Assembly (NCBI GenBank): GCA_027422505.1
Contig: JAPQWV010000028.1
Coordinates: forward strand, 4,368,001 to 4,432,000
Direction of reading: 5' to 3'
Origin: Craterostigma plantagineum
Taxonomy: Eukaryota > Streptophyta > Magnoliopsida > Lamiales > Linderniaceae
DNA length: 64,000 nt
Shown: in pieces, positions 9,870 through 20,640 of the stretch
How positions within the stretch are numbered: the first letter of the stretch is position 1
Layout of the letters: every line of letters begins with the position of its first letter
Notes under the pieces: model-generated
Told to the model about the DNA's origin: nothing
Database searches by the model: none
What the model saw: only the letters and a program-made list of their open reading frames with translations
Program-made: the position numbers and the translations under genes

Positions 9870-11379
9870 GAAAGGTGACTAGATATGCTAGCCCTTAGTA
9901 TCTCCTTGACTTATCCTTTAGGATCTCCTCGATTTTGTTCCTTGATTCTATTAATATTTTTCCTTATTCTATCTTTCTTATCTATTAAGATCTTTTCCAT
10001 TCAGGGGGAGATTATTTTTAGACCTTCTTCGAGATTTATGTTAAAATCTATTTTCAGCCAACAATTCCTTATTATTTTTGAACTCTGATAACTAGTCCTT
10101 ATTTCCTTCCTTAATCTCCGCGAGATATCCTCTGATCTTCATTTAATTCCATCTAATGGGCAGTTTCCTTATCCAGTCGGGATCTATGAAATTCAAACTT
10201 TGAATCTTTCCTTATCTGCCTCACGTCTAATCGATATCACATCTCACCAAAATCCTTTTCATTCTTATCCAAGAAGTTTTTGGCCTTTCTAACCATCCAA
10301 TCTCTTCTTTATTCAATTCATTCAACCCAAGTCTTTCACTTCATTATTTCGCTCCCCAATCCTTCGATCTCAATTGTGATGAAAACCAAAGGCGCCGGAT
10401 CTGTCTCCGACAAGAAGCGAAAGGCTGCTCTGATCAAATCCCAAATCTCTCCGAAAGCTACTCGTTCGAAATCAGAAAGAAAACGGATCAAGAGAGCGAC
10501 GACGAGCAGGGAACCATAGCTGATTTGAGACAGAGTATCAAAGGCATCAAGGATGATAACAGGAAGAAGTTTGATGAGATCTCACGGCACTTTAAAAGGG
10601 TTAAAAAGTTTATGAAGGAGATCTCCACGGCTCTGAAGAATCATTGAATCCTCATCTGCCTCATCTGATAGTGATTCCAGCCCTTAGAACTTCGATCCCC
10701 AGTGATCTCCTAGCTCTCGTATGCCTAGTTCCCGTCTGCGCTTAGTACTAAGTTATTTAATTTGCTGGTTTTTGGGTTGGTAGGTTGTGGTAAGTTGCAC
10801 GTTTTTGGTAAGTTAGCGGTGTTTTGGATCCCTCCCTTTTTGATGCTGAAGGGGGAGAATTTTGGACAATTAATGTCGTGTTTTGGGTATTTTGGTTTGG
10901 TGTCGGGTGGTTCACTTTTTTGGCCTTAGTTATCTTGGAATGCGATTAATACTATCGGCTTGCTTTTATATGCTTATGTCTTAATCCCTCGGTGCTTGAG
11001 TTTGTGATTTGTTAAGGATTAAGGAATTCCGCACATAGGCAGGGGGAGCAAACTGATATGGTGTGATAATTTGCGACGTTCCATGGTAACTTGAGACATT
11101 CCATATGATATGATCGGTAAACTTGAGACATTCCGTGGTAACTTGAGATGTTCCATATGATATAACCTGGTAATTGCTAAATCATTGTAACTGTGCTTTA
11201 CATAGGTTTATTAGCAATTAGACAGGGGGAGCATGCTATGAAACTTGATAAATTTATTTGCTCTGATCATATGTCACATGCTTTGATACTTAAACATGCT
11301 ACGTGCGTAAAATGGCTTCATCTCGAGTGTACTCATAAGATAGGCATTAATTACTTGTCATTATCAAAAAGGGGGAGAT
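9870..11379 (+). other. 3' non-coding region with five polypurine-like boxes (copy 1)
   Basis: Between pol and the 3' LTR. GGGGGAG boxes lie at 10002-10010, 10849-10857, 11041-11048, 11224-11231 and 11366-11379, the last touching LTR2. Multiple polypurine tracts before the 3' LTR are a published hallmark of Sireviruses. A 52-bp direct repeat sits near 11080-11160. The only candidate coding content is the small basic ORF at 10379. No intact env-like gene is visible. Confidence 0.8.
10379..10519 (+). CDS. Small basic ORF in the env-like position (copy 1), doubtful
   Basis: A 46-residue reading frame beginning MKTKGAGSVSDKKRKAA. It is strongly basic, with two nuclear-localisation-like clusters (KKRK and RSKSERKRIKR). 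The DNA directly downstream in another frame (to about 10647) reads an amphipathic, Lys/Asp/Glu-rich stretch ending FMKEISTALKNH that could form a coiled coil. It lies where some Sireviruses carry a third, env-like ORF, so it may be the remains of one, split by a frameshift. No signal peptide or membrane segment is visible in this part. Real translation is unproven. Confidence 0.3.
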   Translation: MKTKGAGSVSDKKRKAALIKSQISPKATRSKSERKRIKRATTSREP

Positions 11380-12912
11380 TGTAGACCTTTTTGGTCCAAA
11401 TGTTTATGAGAGTTTTTATTATTCCAAGTAATTATGTATTATGGGGGGTACAATTTAGAAAACTCGATATGCATGTTATATGATGTTTAAGTATGTGAAA
11501 ATGTTCGATTAAACACTTAAACGTGATTGAAGTGTTAGGAAAATCGAATTTGAGTGATCTTGTGCTTAACTGGAATATTTATGTGATCACCTGGTTATGA
11601 ACGTTTTCGTATGAATGAAATCTCATTGCGTGCTGTATATGGAAAATATATGAACTGTCTGCGAGAATAAGTTATTTTAGGAAAGACAATGTGATCACCC
11701 GGATAGAAATGACTATGCTATATATGGAAAAGATATTCTGATTGAATGCATACATGTGATTGATTTATTTTAGGAAAGAATATCAATGATATATATCCGT
11801 TTGAGTGATATTTTGTTTGACTCTTGAATCAGTGAATCATTGATCTGTATTTCCTTATGCGAATTGGAATTAATATATTTTGGAAAGTGATTCATTGATT
11901 GGGCTTATATATGGTAATGGGTCTATATATGGAATATGCTGACTGACGGATGGAATTAAACTGGAATGAAAATAAATTTGTGGTATTTATGGTAAGTGAT
12001 CATGTTTGACCGTTGAGCTTATTTGGTTTATTCTTGGCATGATTCTTTGAGTTAATGCACGTGATTATTGAGCTTTCTCTTGCATATTCTGTGCTTAACT
12101 TTCCTTGTGAAGTGAAGAAGCTATTGGTGGTCTATATAGAAGAAAACACTTCACGTTGATGGGGACACAACGAACACACAAGCTGTCGAATTCCTTAGAG
12201 TGATTGAGCGTTAATTTGCGATTCATTCGTAGTTTGTGTTGAGTTTTCATTTGCGAATTCTGTACCTTTGAGCGATCTTTAGCAACACCGTACCCTAAAC
12301 CCTTGTCGTCGGACGTGTTGTGTCCGCGGACGCGTAGAACGCACAAAGGAGCACGGTTGGAGTCTTTCGCACGTGGAGGGACGAATTTGGTGGATTCAGT
12401 GGCCCTTCAGTAGCAAGTAGCATCCTGTCGGGGAATTGGTTTCATGGGTTAACGACGTGGATCGAAACTTGGCGTGTGACAGCCTAGGTGGAGGTCTAGT
12501 TTCCAAAGTGCTACGGTTGTGTACGGGTCAATCATTTTGTAACTATAACCGGTAATACCTAGTGATTGATTGGAACTCTTGGGGAGATCACACCCCAAGG
12601 ACAGGATTAAACCCCAGTCGGGGATATAACCTGTATAAAAATCGCGTCTCACTTTATTTTCTGCTATTTACTTTTCTGTGAGACAAACCCGGGACGCGTT
12701 CAAATAACTAGGTGATATCGTTGAAACGACTTCTGAAAATAACGTGATATTTTTGAAACAGGGTTAGGGAGATTACTTTGATACTCGTACTGCTTTCTGG
12801 GAAATAACATACTCTGCAAATATCTTCTTAAAGAAAAGTATTTTTCAAAGAAGAACAAGCCAAAATTTTTATAGCCTAATTCACCCCCCTCTTAGGCATA
12901 TTTTACACTTCA
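11380..12912 (+). mobile_element. Sirevirus-like LTR2 (copy 1)
   Basis: A 1533-bp LTR with the same TGTAGACC...ACACTTCA termini as LTR1, preceded by the AAAAAGGGGGAGAT tract. The hairpin is at 12578-12599 and the TATA box at 12634-12640. It retains the 27-bp segment missing from LTR1. Right flank is gypsy LTR sequence. No target-site duplication can be read because the left partner of LTR1 is another element. Confidence 0.92.
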
Positions 12913-12935
12913 ACGAGCATCAGCCCAAAGCATGA

Positions 12936-13081
12936 GGGCATCAACCCAACCACGCTAACAAGGATATAAGGGCATCAACCCAACCATGAGGGCATCAACC
13001 CAACCATGGCAATCCACCGACGCATCAACGTCGTTCGTATACTAGCGACGCATCAACATCGCCGACGGTGCATCAACGTCG
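12936..13081. repeat. Series of mini-hairpins with a constant CATCAA loop (copy 1)
   Basis: GGG-CATCAA-CCC at 12936-12947, 12970-12981 and 12990-13001; CGACG-CATCAA-CGTCG at 13018-13033; CGACG-CATCAA-CATCG at 13046-13061; and a sixth CATCAA with CGTCG on its right at 13071-13081. The loop is constant while the stem changes. Confidence 0.75.
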
Positions 13082-13680
13082 TCCCGGTGACCTAGAAGCC
13101 GTCCTCACTTTACTTATAACTCAATACCAATTCCCCACCTCGGCAATCAGCGTTCGCTTTTAGCGACATAAATCATGCACACTCGACTCACGTGAATCCC
13201 CCGAGTGTTTCGTGCATGCTCGTGAAATGCATAACGCATTAATGCCATTTGCTTACCATAATCATGAAATCACGTCATACAATTTCACATAAGCACGTAG
13301 GCACTAAGTCACATAATCACACAAGTTAGGCACATACAAACATGTTATGTGTCGTAGGTGAATGTCCACTTATCTGTCGTCCTTAAGCTAATCGCTAACC
13401 GTTCTGGTGAATTTCCAAATATTTTGTTCCTTAGACATAAAAAAGGGTATAAAGTTAGTGTATATACCACATTAATTGGCTGTATGAATTTTCTTTCCAA
13501 AATTTTTTCAAAAATCGTTATGGCTTATACCGAAATTGACCCCGAAAAATACTGGTAGGCTATTTATGATCGGGCGTTGAAAGAGCCTATGCTCATTGAA
13601 ATCAGAATATTTTTCTCATTAAATGATGTAAAAATATTATTTTTTTTATAACCTAAAACGTTTTTATCTAAGGGGTTCAA

Positions 13681-14467
13681 TTCGCGAAGTGCACTCATGA
13701 ATCCGCAAAACTCTAAGACTCGTGAACTTATTTGGATTCAAAATTCGTGAAGCTTGGGTGATTCGTGAACTAGTTCAAACCCTTATAATTCGTGAACAAT
13801 CCTAAGTCCACTTCGCGAACCCTAGCTAAATCGTGAACCTCACGGACTTCGCGAACTCTAACCTAATTCGCGAAGCTCATCTCTCCACCCATATCGCGAA
13901 GTCCCATGGATTCGCCAAGTCTCACTTAGCTCTTTCACTTCGCGAAGTCACACACATTACACTTCCTAGAATTCGCTACCTTGTATCAATTCGTGAAATA
14001 GGATTCATGAAGTTTGTGTGGTTCGTGAACTATCCTACTTCGCAAACGACTCTACTTATAATTTGCAAAGTGTCCCATACTCACAATTCGCGAACCCTAG
14101 TTCTCTCATTCGCCAACCTTACTTCGCGAAGTGCCTCTCCTACTCATAGTTCGCGAATGCATGGATTCGCCAAGTCCATCTAATTCACGAAGTGCATTAC
14201 TCAACCTATAGTTCGCGAACTATCTTACTTCGCGATCTAACCTACTCAAAGTTTCACGGAATTCGCAAACCATTCTTGGTTCGCGAATTCTTTATATGAT
14301 CCACGATTCGCAGATTGTTGAACTCGTGAAACCCTTGTTTCACGAATCCATGCACGTGAAGACAATTGAGTTCGCGGACCTTATGCTTACTTTGGCTCGC
14401 GATCTAGAGTTCGTGAAGTTCATACTTCACGACCCCAACCATACTAAAACAATTCCCAATTCGCGAA
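13681..14467. repeat. Array of TTCGCGAA palindromes (copy 1)
   Basis: Eleven exact TTCGCGAA octamers (13681, 13812, 13848, 13867, 13939, 14097, 14123, 14150, 14212, 14280, 14460) plus many one-base variants (TTCGTGAA, TTCGCAAA, TTCGCCAA, ATCGCGAA) at irregular spacing. The sequence between them is not repeated, so this is word enrichment and not a satellite. Confidence 0.85.
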
Positions 14468-15100
14468 ACTCTATGTTTAGAGATCAAAAAGTTAGTTTTT
14501 CTCAAGAACACTTTAAAGATAGAATGAGGTTCAAAAACCTAAAATCAAACTTAGTAAAAAACGAGTTTTAAACAGATTTTGAGTATGCTAATTATCCTAA
14601 TCATACTAGATTCGAACTAATAACCAAGATTACAAGCTAACAAACGTAAATCGCATAATAAAATTCCATACCTTCTTCAAACTCAAGTTTGAATTCTCTT
14701 CCTTCTCTCTAGCTCGAGTTTGAGTGAGAAAATATCTTAGATTTTAATTATAAAAGTGAAGGTTTTTAGATAAACATAAAATTTTCTATGGCATGGTTGA
14801 TGGGACTTGGTTAACGTGAATGTTCCCTTTTTTTAAGGAACTTTGTTTCCCAAGCTTGACTTAAATTTTGGGACTAAAATTGAAGTCTAGCCCAAATCAT
14901 AACCATAGTCCAAATGGCTTATCCTTACTAATATTGTTATCTCAATCTTCTTTATTCTATGTTTCGAAAATTCCAAACAAGTTAGGTGTCATAAGGCACA
15001 TAATTAAATGCACAAATTCATATAATCACTTAAGCACGAAATTCATAAACCACATAGGCATAAATCGTGCACGTAAATTTATTGGCTAATAGGCTCACGG

Positions 15101-16578
15101 GACTCGCGTTCTACATTAGTGATTACTATATGTTAGTGATTGATTTAAGCTTCGTGACGTAGGTTTTGATGCTCAAAGTGTTCGTGGTCTATGTTTGCAA
15201 GTAAATAAAAGTTTTCGGTGCTAAATGTATGTAATGTTTTCGGCAAGGTTTATTTGGATTTTCAGCATTTTAGTGAAGCTTTCGGATCTAAACTTTTCGG
15301 CATACATTTAATAAAGTTCTCGGTATAGTACAAAGAAGTTTTCAGCACTACTTTAAGTTTTCGATAAAGTCATGAAGTTTTCGGCATTTTTATTAAGTTT
15401 TCGACATGATTAAATTTTCGGCAATTCATACTTTTCGACATATTAGGGTTTTCGTATTTCAGGGTTTCTGAGTTTCTCGGGTGGATTTTGATAATTAGGG
15501 TTCGGGAAAATTTTTAGACTGACATGACTTAACAAATATACTTATAAGATAATATTTTGTGCTCAGAGGTTCGAAGCGTAGAGAAATTACCAGATTACGT
15601 GACTAATTTTATCAGGAGGACATGTAGGTGAATCATTCATCTACAACGCGTAAACACCTACCTGATTTATGTGCTCTTATGTGATTCAGTGCATTACGTG
15701 ATTTACATGTTTTACAGATATTTCATATATCATCATATTATATGCATGGCACGTGCATATCATATCAGGTTGGGATATACTTTACCGTGTTGAGACCGTA
15801 ATAATTTGACGTATCGATGAGCGGGGTAGTTCGAGATTATTGTTATTTTATGACTCGTTGAGAAGTCGAGGTTAGTACTCATATGACACCTGACGGCAGA
15901 CAGGCGTGATCGATCTATCTACTCGGGCGTGAACGTCACGAAGTGCAAAACCGTCGTGATTATATTTTCAGCGGAGGGAGCGACCTGACAGCGCAGTTGC
16001 GGGATCGTCAAAACGCTGTCGGCGTAGGCTACCGCTTACGGAAGAGCGACCTAGCAGGGCAGTTGCGTGATCGTCAAAATGCTGTTAGTGTAAGCTTCCG
16101 TTAGACTATTGGTGTACTATGGGTGCGCGAGGTGTCGAGTCTGACCTAGGGCCCTGTGTTGTGTGATTTGAGATAGGATTGTGGGAAGAGAAAGAGCGTA
16201 TGTTGCATGTGAGACATTGGGACTGGGGCTGAGTGTACACGTGCATTCATGTTTTTTTATTCACCTACTGGGCAAATCGCTCAGTGTTTACGTGTTGTAG
16301 GTACTGAGTCTGACGCTGATATGCGTCAAGACTGAGGTGGCTGGTGGCGGTGCTCCACGGACTTTTGAGGGCGGGGCGGTACATGGATGGAGACCTGTGG
16401 AGCGACAATGGGGTTTCTGTTCTTTTGACATTTTGGGGCTACAGCCTTTGTATAGACTTAACTCTGTAGAAAATCTTTTGTTGTAATATATTGTAAAAAA
16501 AATTGTTAGACGGGCCTTCCACGGCTTACGTTGCGGAAATCTGCCACTAACCTTACTTAGAAAATGAGGGTTATTACA
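15101..16578 (+). mobile_element. Ty3/gypsy LTR fragment, plus orientation (copy 1)
   Basis: Ends GGGTTATTACA at 16578, the terminal form seen inverted at 21768 and 44574. Its last 320 bp (CTACTGGGCAAA near 16265, ACGGACTTTTGAGGGCGG near 16359) match the reverse complement of 21975-22115. Upstream lie TTTTCGG words (15220-15470) and a 66-bp two-unit direct repeat (GAGCGACCT at 15978 and 16044). The 5' end is not identified. Confidence 0.6.
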
Positions 16579-16818
16579 CTTACTGTGGTACCAGTTGCGG
16601 ACAGACCGTGTACACTTTGGTGCGATAATAGCGGTGCAGTTGCGCAAGCAAAAGAACCACGTTCTTATAGCAAGTCCAAACATATTGAGAGAAAATATCA
16701 CATACTAAGTGAGTTCGTTGAAAACGTGGCGGACCCACTCATGAAGCCCTTGTCCCAGGCAGTTATGGAACAACATCTGGACGAGATGGGGCTACAATAC
16801 GATTGTGACTGGCATTAG
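16579..16818 (+). pseudogene. 3' end of RNase H of a second copia family (copy 1)
   Basis: Reads VVPVADRPCTLWCDNSGAV then AKEPRSYSKSKHIERKYHI, the C-terminal RNase H signature of Ty1/copia pol, and terminates at TAG 16816-16818. Between SEFV and NVADPLMKPL the family normally has about 10 more residues, so there is a small internal deletion. The 5' side is cut by the end of the gypsy LTR at 16578, so the rest of pol is absent. It is followed 36 bp later by a purine tract (AAGTGGGGAGGC) and an LTR start. Confidence 0.82.
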
Positions 16819-16854
16819 GTGCAGCACATGGCATTCGAGTGCAAGTGGGGAGGC

Positions 16855-19850
16855 TGTTAGGGAGTGTGCCCTCGGAATGCCATACGAGGACTAGGAATAG
16901 TATAAGGCGCACGATGATGTATAGGTCGCTAGACAGTTTTATTGTACATACTGTCAAAATAAAGTAGTGAATATTATTTACATTATAATAAAGGCATTAT
17001 TATTTATTTATCGAATTAATGTCTGCTTGGCATCCGGCGGTGCGATGAATAAATGACACCCAAATGTTTGAGTTGGACGTCTGATTCTCATGGGGACGAG
17101 AGAGGAGACTAGGTGGGTGACTAGATATCCGAATATGACTTATCCATTGGCGACTACATAGTATCGGTAGTGTCACCGATTACCTGAGAGGTTGTGGGTC
17201 ATGATGGAGATATCGGTGATTGGAGAGATCGCGTATTCAGATATTCGGCCGTATTCGTCTCAATCACATGGCTAGGATGTTGTCGATGATTGAACTAATG
17301 ACTATAGCAGCCTCTGACTGATAGGGTCATTGACGGATTTGCGTTCGCGATTTCGGTTTGTCGCTAGTTGGCTAGGCCAGCAAGTGTTCGGAAATGGGAC
17401 ACAGGCCAACGGCGAAACACAACTTAATTTACGGAGGTGATTGCCGGGCTTTGACTGCTATCGGGACTCACTGCCTATATTCATATAGGTTAACGTCCTA
17501 TGACGTAATCGTAGAACGACGATTGTAAAGCCTTCGGCCGAAGCTTGGAAAACTCGCTCGTATTAGATACGGAGTGGAGTTTAATTAATCGGTTAGGTCT
17601 CGATTATATATAATATAGAGTTAGGTTAGTGAGTTGACATTTACATGGCTCTCACCTAACCGGAACGCAAGTGAAAGGCATAAGAGTTATTAAAATGTAT
17701 ACAATATGGTCGGTTCGCCCGAATTTCGATTAGATCAAAATTCGTTCTCAACTGGGATTTGTCTGGTACCACGGGATAGGCTAGGCGAATACTGGGACTC
17801 GTGGATTCCACCCATGCCAGTTGAGACCGACCTAGAGAGTCGCGCTTAAAAATGGTAATGGCCTCAAACAAAAACGGTGGGCTTTTCTTTAGAACCTAAC
17901 AAATGGGATTCGTTGAGGTAGTGGCATAGTTGATATGAGGTGTCGACGATTTAATTAAATTCCGGTGACGGTCACGGGAATAATTAGGACTTAAGATTGT
18001 CGTAAGTGCTTAATTAATTAACTAAATGAGGCTCGATTGTAATTAAAATAATTAGATTGGATTTAATTATTTTATTATTTAAAATTGAGGGACTAAGTTA
18101 AGAATTTAGAAACCTCATGGGCCAGAATGGAATAAATTTAAAATGTGCATGTTGACTTGGTCTTGTACATGTGTACAATTTCTAGCATGCCACATTAGTT
18201 GATGTGCCATCGGGAGTAGTCTCGGAGGTTCGATCAAGGACATACCGATGTGACAATCTAGCCCGGAGCCCCCGGGAACCAGACGAGGTGCTGCGACGTC
18301 CATCCGAGGTGTACGTACACTGACAGTATGTTTCGAACCTACTGATTTGATTTTACGAAAAATACCAAATGACATTGGAATCATTCTAAAGACCCCTCGT
18401 TGCGATTGCTGGGAAGTCTAGAATCAATCTAGAAAATTTGGTATCGATCGGAAATCGTTTCGGTTATCAAACTGACGAAAGACGGCAGACGACCGCTTTA
18501 CTCGAATTGATAATTTCTAACCACTGATTCGATTTTGCCAAAAATACCAAAAGATATTAGAATGATTCGAAAGACCCTCGTTGCGAACGTTGGGAAGTGT
18601 AGAATTATTTTTGAAATTTGGTATCGATCAAAATCGTTTCGGTCGCCAAACAGTCAAAATCTGCGACTGCCGCTTTGTTCGAACTAGTTTGGAATTAAAT
18701 TATAAATTCGAATAAATTTGATTAAATTCGAATTTAGGAAATTCGAATTAATCATGGTTACCCGAGGCTTAGGGCGGTACTTGGGCCTCGGGAGAAGCCG
18801 AAGGGCGTTCGGTCGAATTTAGATATTAAAAATAAAATTCGCCACCCTACGCCGCTCGGTTCAAATCGCGTTTCCTCTATCGCCACGTTGCGCTGTTCAG
18901 GGGCCGGCATTGATAAATAGGGCCCACCCCAACAGTTGTACAGAGATACGGCTCATTAATGGTTCGACCGAAGGCCTCAAAAACCGATGTGGCGAATGAA
19001 AGGTCAACATAGTTTGGAGACTATCGTTGCTCGTGAGATCGGTCGAGCACCCGGCGTCAAAATTCTGTGTTGCATGTTTATGTGGGACATTTATGCGGGC
19101 TTAGGTTCGAACTGGGTTATTTGTTTAAGGGCCATTTGCTGCCCCCCGGTATGTACATGGATTACGAGATGTTCGGGAAATAATTCCCCCCGTGTTGTAT
19201 TTAGTTATATTTTATCGCTTTATTAGATAAGTTAGATAAAATGACAGCCGTTCGACGCAAGGCGAGATTGGAGGGTTCGACGACCATCGTGACGATGAGT
19301 CAACATTTGAAGGTCGAAGACCACTGTCGTTTTACGACCCATGTAATAGGACCGTTTAGTAATAACCCGCATATTTGTCCATTTAAATTTTCCTAGGGTT
19401 AGAAATTTAATTAATGCGTTTATGTGCTCGTGCTTAATTTCCCATTTGCTATGAGATTACAAAAATATCTCCGAAAGGAATTCTAAGTAAGTAAAGGGAT
19501 TAGATGCCCTGTCTTCTATCAAGCTCGGATTTAGTTGTTACGAAACCTAAATGCAAGGTTTGGTTTCGGGTATGACGGTGCCTTACATTTGCTTTACTTC
19601 AGCTCGCTCGTGTGCGTTAGCGCCGCTTTCCAAGACCACAATGTGCGCTAAAACGTATGGTTCAAGTGTGTCGCTTTGAGAAAAGTTGATAGGTCGCAGT
19701 TAGACAGTCATACCGCCTTGTTTCGAGATTACCGGTGGGGGTCCCTGACTGAGACAAAGATAGTTGAGACATTCGACAAGGTCGGATTCGTGCGAAGCAC
19801 GACTTCGTGGTCCGCTGCAAACCAATAAAATGACAGAGGTTGAGGTTTGC
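16855..19850 (+). mobile_element. LTR of the second copia family (copy 1), 3' limit uncertain
   Basis: Starts TGTTAGGGAGTGTGCCC immediately after the purine tract. No clear terminal CA plus primer site is visible, and the gag start at 20045 bounds it. A 193-bp imperfect direct repeat lies inside (units start at 18336 and 18529). A related LTR occurs at 53805-54012 and 56179-57373 (shared words such as GCCNTACGAGGACT and TTATTAGATAAG), which supports LTR identity. No genes seen. Several short ORFs are chance. Confidence 0.6.
18336..18721 (+). repeat. 193-bp diverged direct repeat in the copia LTR (copy 1)
   Basis: Two units, each containing GAAAGACC/TAAAGACC followed by CCTCGTTGCGA, TTTGGTATCGATC and AATCGTTTCGGT. 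They differ at many sites, so the duplication is old. Confidence 0.7.
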
Positions 19851-20088
19851 ATCCGCCCACGGGGACATCAACTCCACTATCGAAGTTATCAAGAAACTTC
19901 CGAAACATCCAATGGGAGAAAATGGAGTTTATGAAAAGATAGTGGGAGTCAAATGGAAAAGAAGTCCTTATTCGCGTTTGATGATCTATACAATCGATTT
20001 AATAGGCCTTTTATTTTCTGCAGCATTTTCTCTCAGTGTAAGTTATGTCTACCGCTTTAAACATACTGCCTCAAGGAGAATAGGTTGA
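19840..20088 (+). CDS. Unrecognised ORF upstream of copia gag (copy 1), doubtful
   Basis: An 82-residue reading frame with GDINSTIEVIKKLPKHPMG, then a hydrophobic stretch LIGLLFSAAFSLSVSYVY that could be one membrane segment. I do not recognise the family. It overlaps the gag ATG at 20045 in another frame. The DNA between about 19960 and 20044 is pyrimidine-rich and ends TCTCTCAG|TGTAAG, resembling a splice-site-rich leader. It may be leader DNA, a captured host fragment or chance. Block copy 2 (42646-42894) preserves it, which means little because the copies are recent. Confidence 0.2.
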   Translation: MRFASAHGDINSTIEVIKKLPKHPMGENGVYEKIVGVKWKRSPYSRLMIYTIDLIGLLFSAAFSLSVSYVYRFKHTASRRIG

Positions 20089-20640
20089 TTGGGTCAAACT
20101 ATTCAGACTGGCTTCGCAACCTGAGGATTTTCCTCCAGATTGAGAACCTGGTTTATATCCTTGACTCTGAGTTACCGCCGGCCCCAGGGGCGCGGGCAAC
20201 CGAGCAGGCTCGTGCCGCTTATGACAAGCGACTGCACGACGAGCAGCTCGTAAAGGCTCATGTCTTCGGATCAATGAGTAACACGCTGCAGCGTAGCCTT
20301 GAAGGTATCGCTGATGCTCGAGCGATGATTCAGCATCTGAAAGAGATTTTCGGTGAGACGTCAAGGACAGCTCGCTATGCGGCTTCATCGCAGCTCTTCC
20401 GATCGAGGGTGAGAACGTAGGTGAACATGTTATGAATATGATCACCACGATTGAGAGGTTGGAGACTCTCAATTTCCGATTTGATCAGGAATTACAAAAC
20501 GATCTCATCTTGCAGTCTATCCCTCCGCCCTTCAACGCGTTCATTGTGAACTATCATCTGAACGGCATGACGCTGACCCTTCCTGATCTGATGAAGTCGG
20601 CCCGCGAAAACCCAAAGTCGGCCTGGCGCTATCTCACGAC
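20045..20640 (+). pseudogene. Gag fragment of the second copia family (copy 1)
   Basis: ATG 20045 reads MSTALNILPQGE then TAG at 20081. After a frameshift the typical copia gag (UBN2-type) continues as SNYSDWLRNLRIFLQIENLVY, ELPPAPGARATEQARAAYDK, HVFGSMSNTLQRSLEG and EIFGETSRTARYAASSQLFRSR (to about 20410). A second frameshift at about 20410 leads to MNMITTIERLETLNF and LQSIPPPFNAFIVNYHLNGM. The zinc knuckle is missing because the sequence runs into gypsy LTR words (CCCGCGAA) from about 20597. The true 3' limit is uncertain. Confidence 0.82.

Larger units (their letters stand above)
12913..15100 (-). mobile_element. Ty3/gypsy LTR fragment(s), minus orientation (copy 1)
   Basis: No coding sequence. 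General layout resembles the minus-strand gypsy LTRs at 44574-47523: a run of CATCAA hairpins (12936-13081), a GTCGTAGGTGAATGTCCAC block near 13350 (compare GTAGGTGATCTTCACCTACC near 46542), and then a reiterated-word region (13681-14467). Its 5' end is not recognised; right boundary approximate. Confidence 0.5.

Noticed and set aside
13681..14467. CRISPR-like array of TTCGCGAA repeats
   Set aside because: Repeats are only 8 bp, spacing is irregular, variants are frequent, the setting is a plant LTR and there are no cas genes.
16288..16701. 137-codon minus-strand ORF
   Set aside because: Spans the end of a gypsy LTR and the antisense of a copia RNase H fragment, so it crosses an element boundary and cannot be an ancestral gene. 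Same for 39093-39506.
20071..20472. 133-codon minus-strand ORF
   Set aside because: It is the shadow of the copia gag fragment, which matches a known family on the plus strand. Same for 42877-43278.
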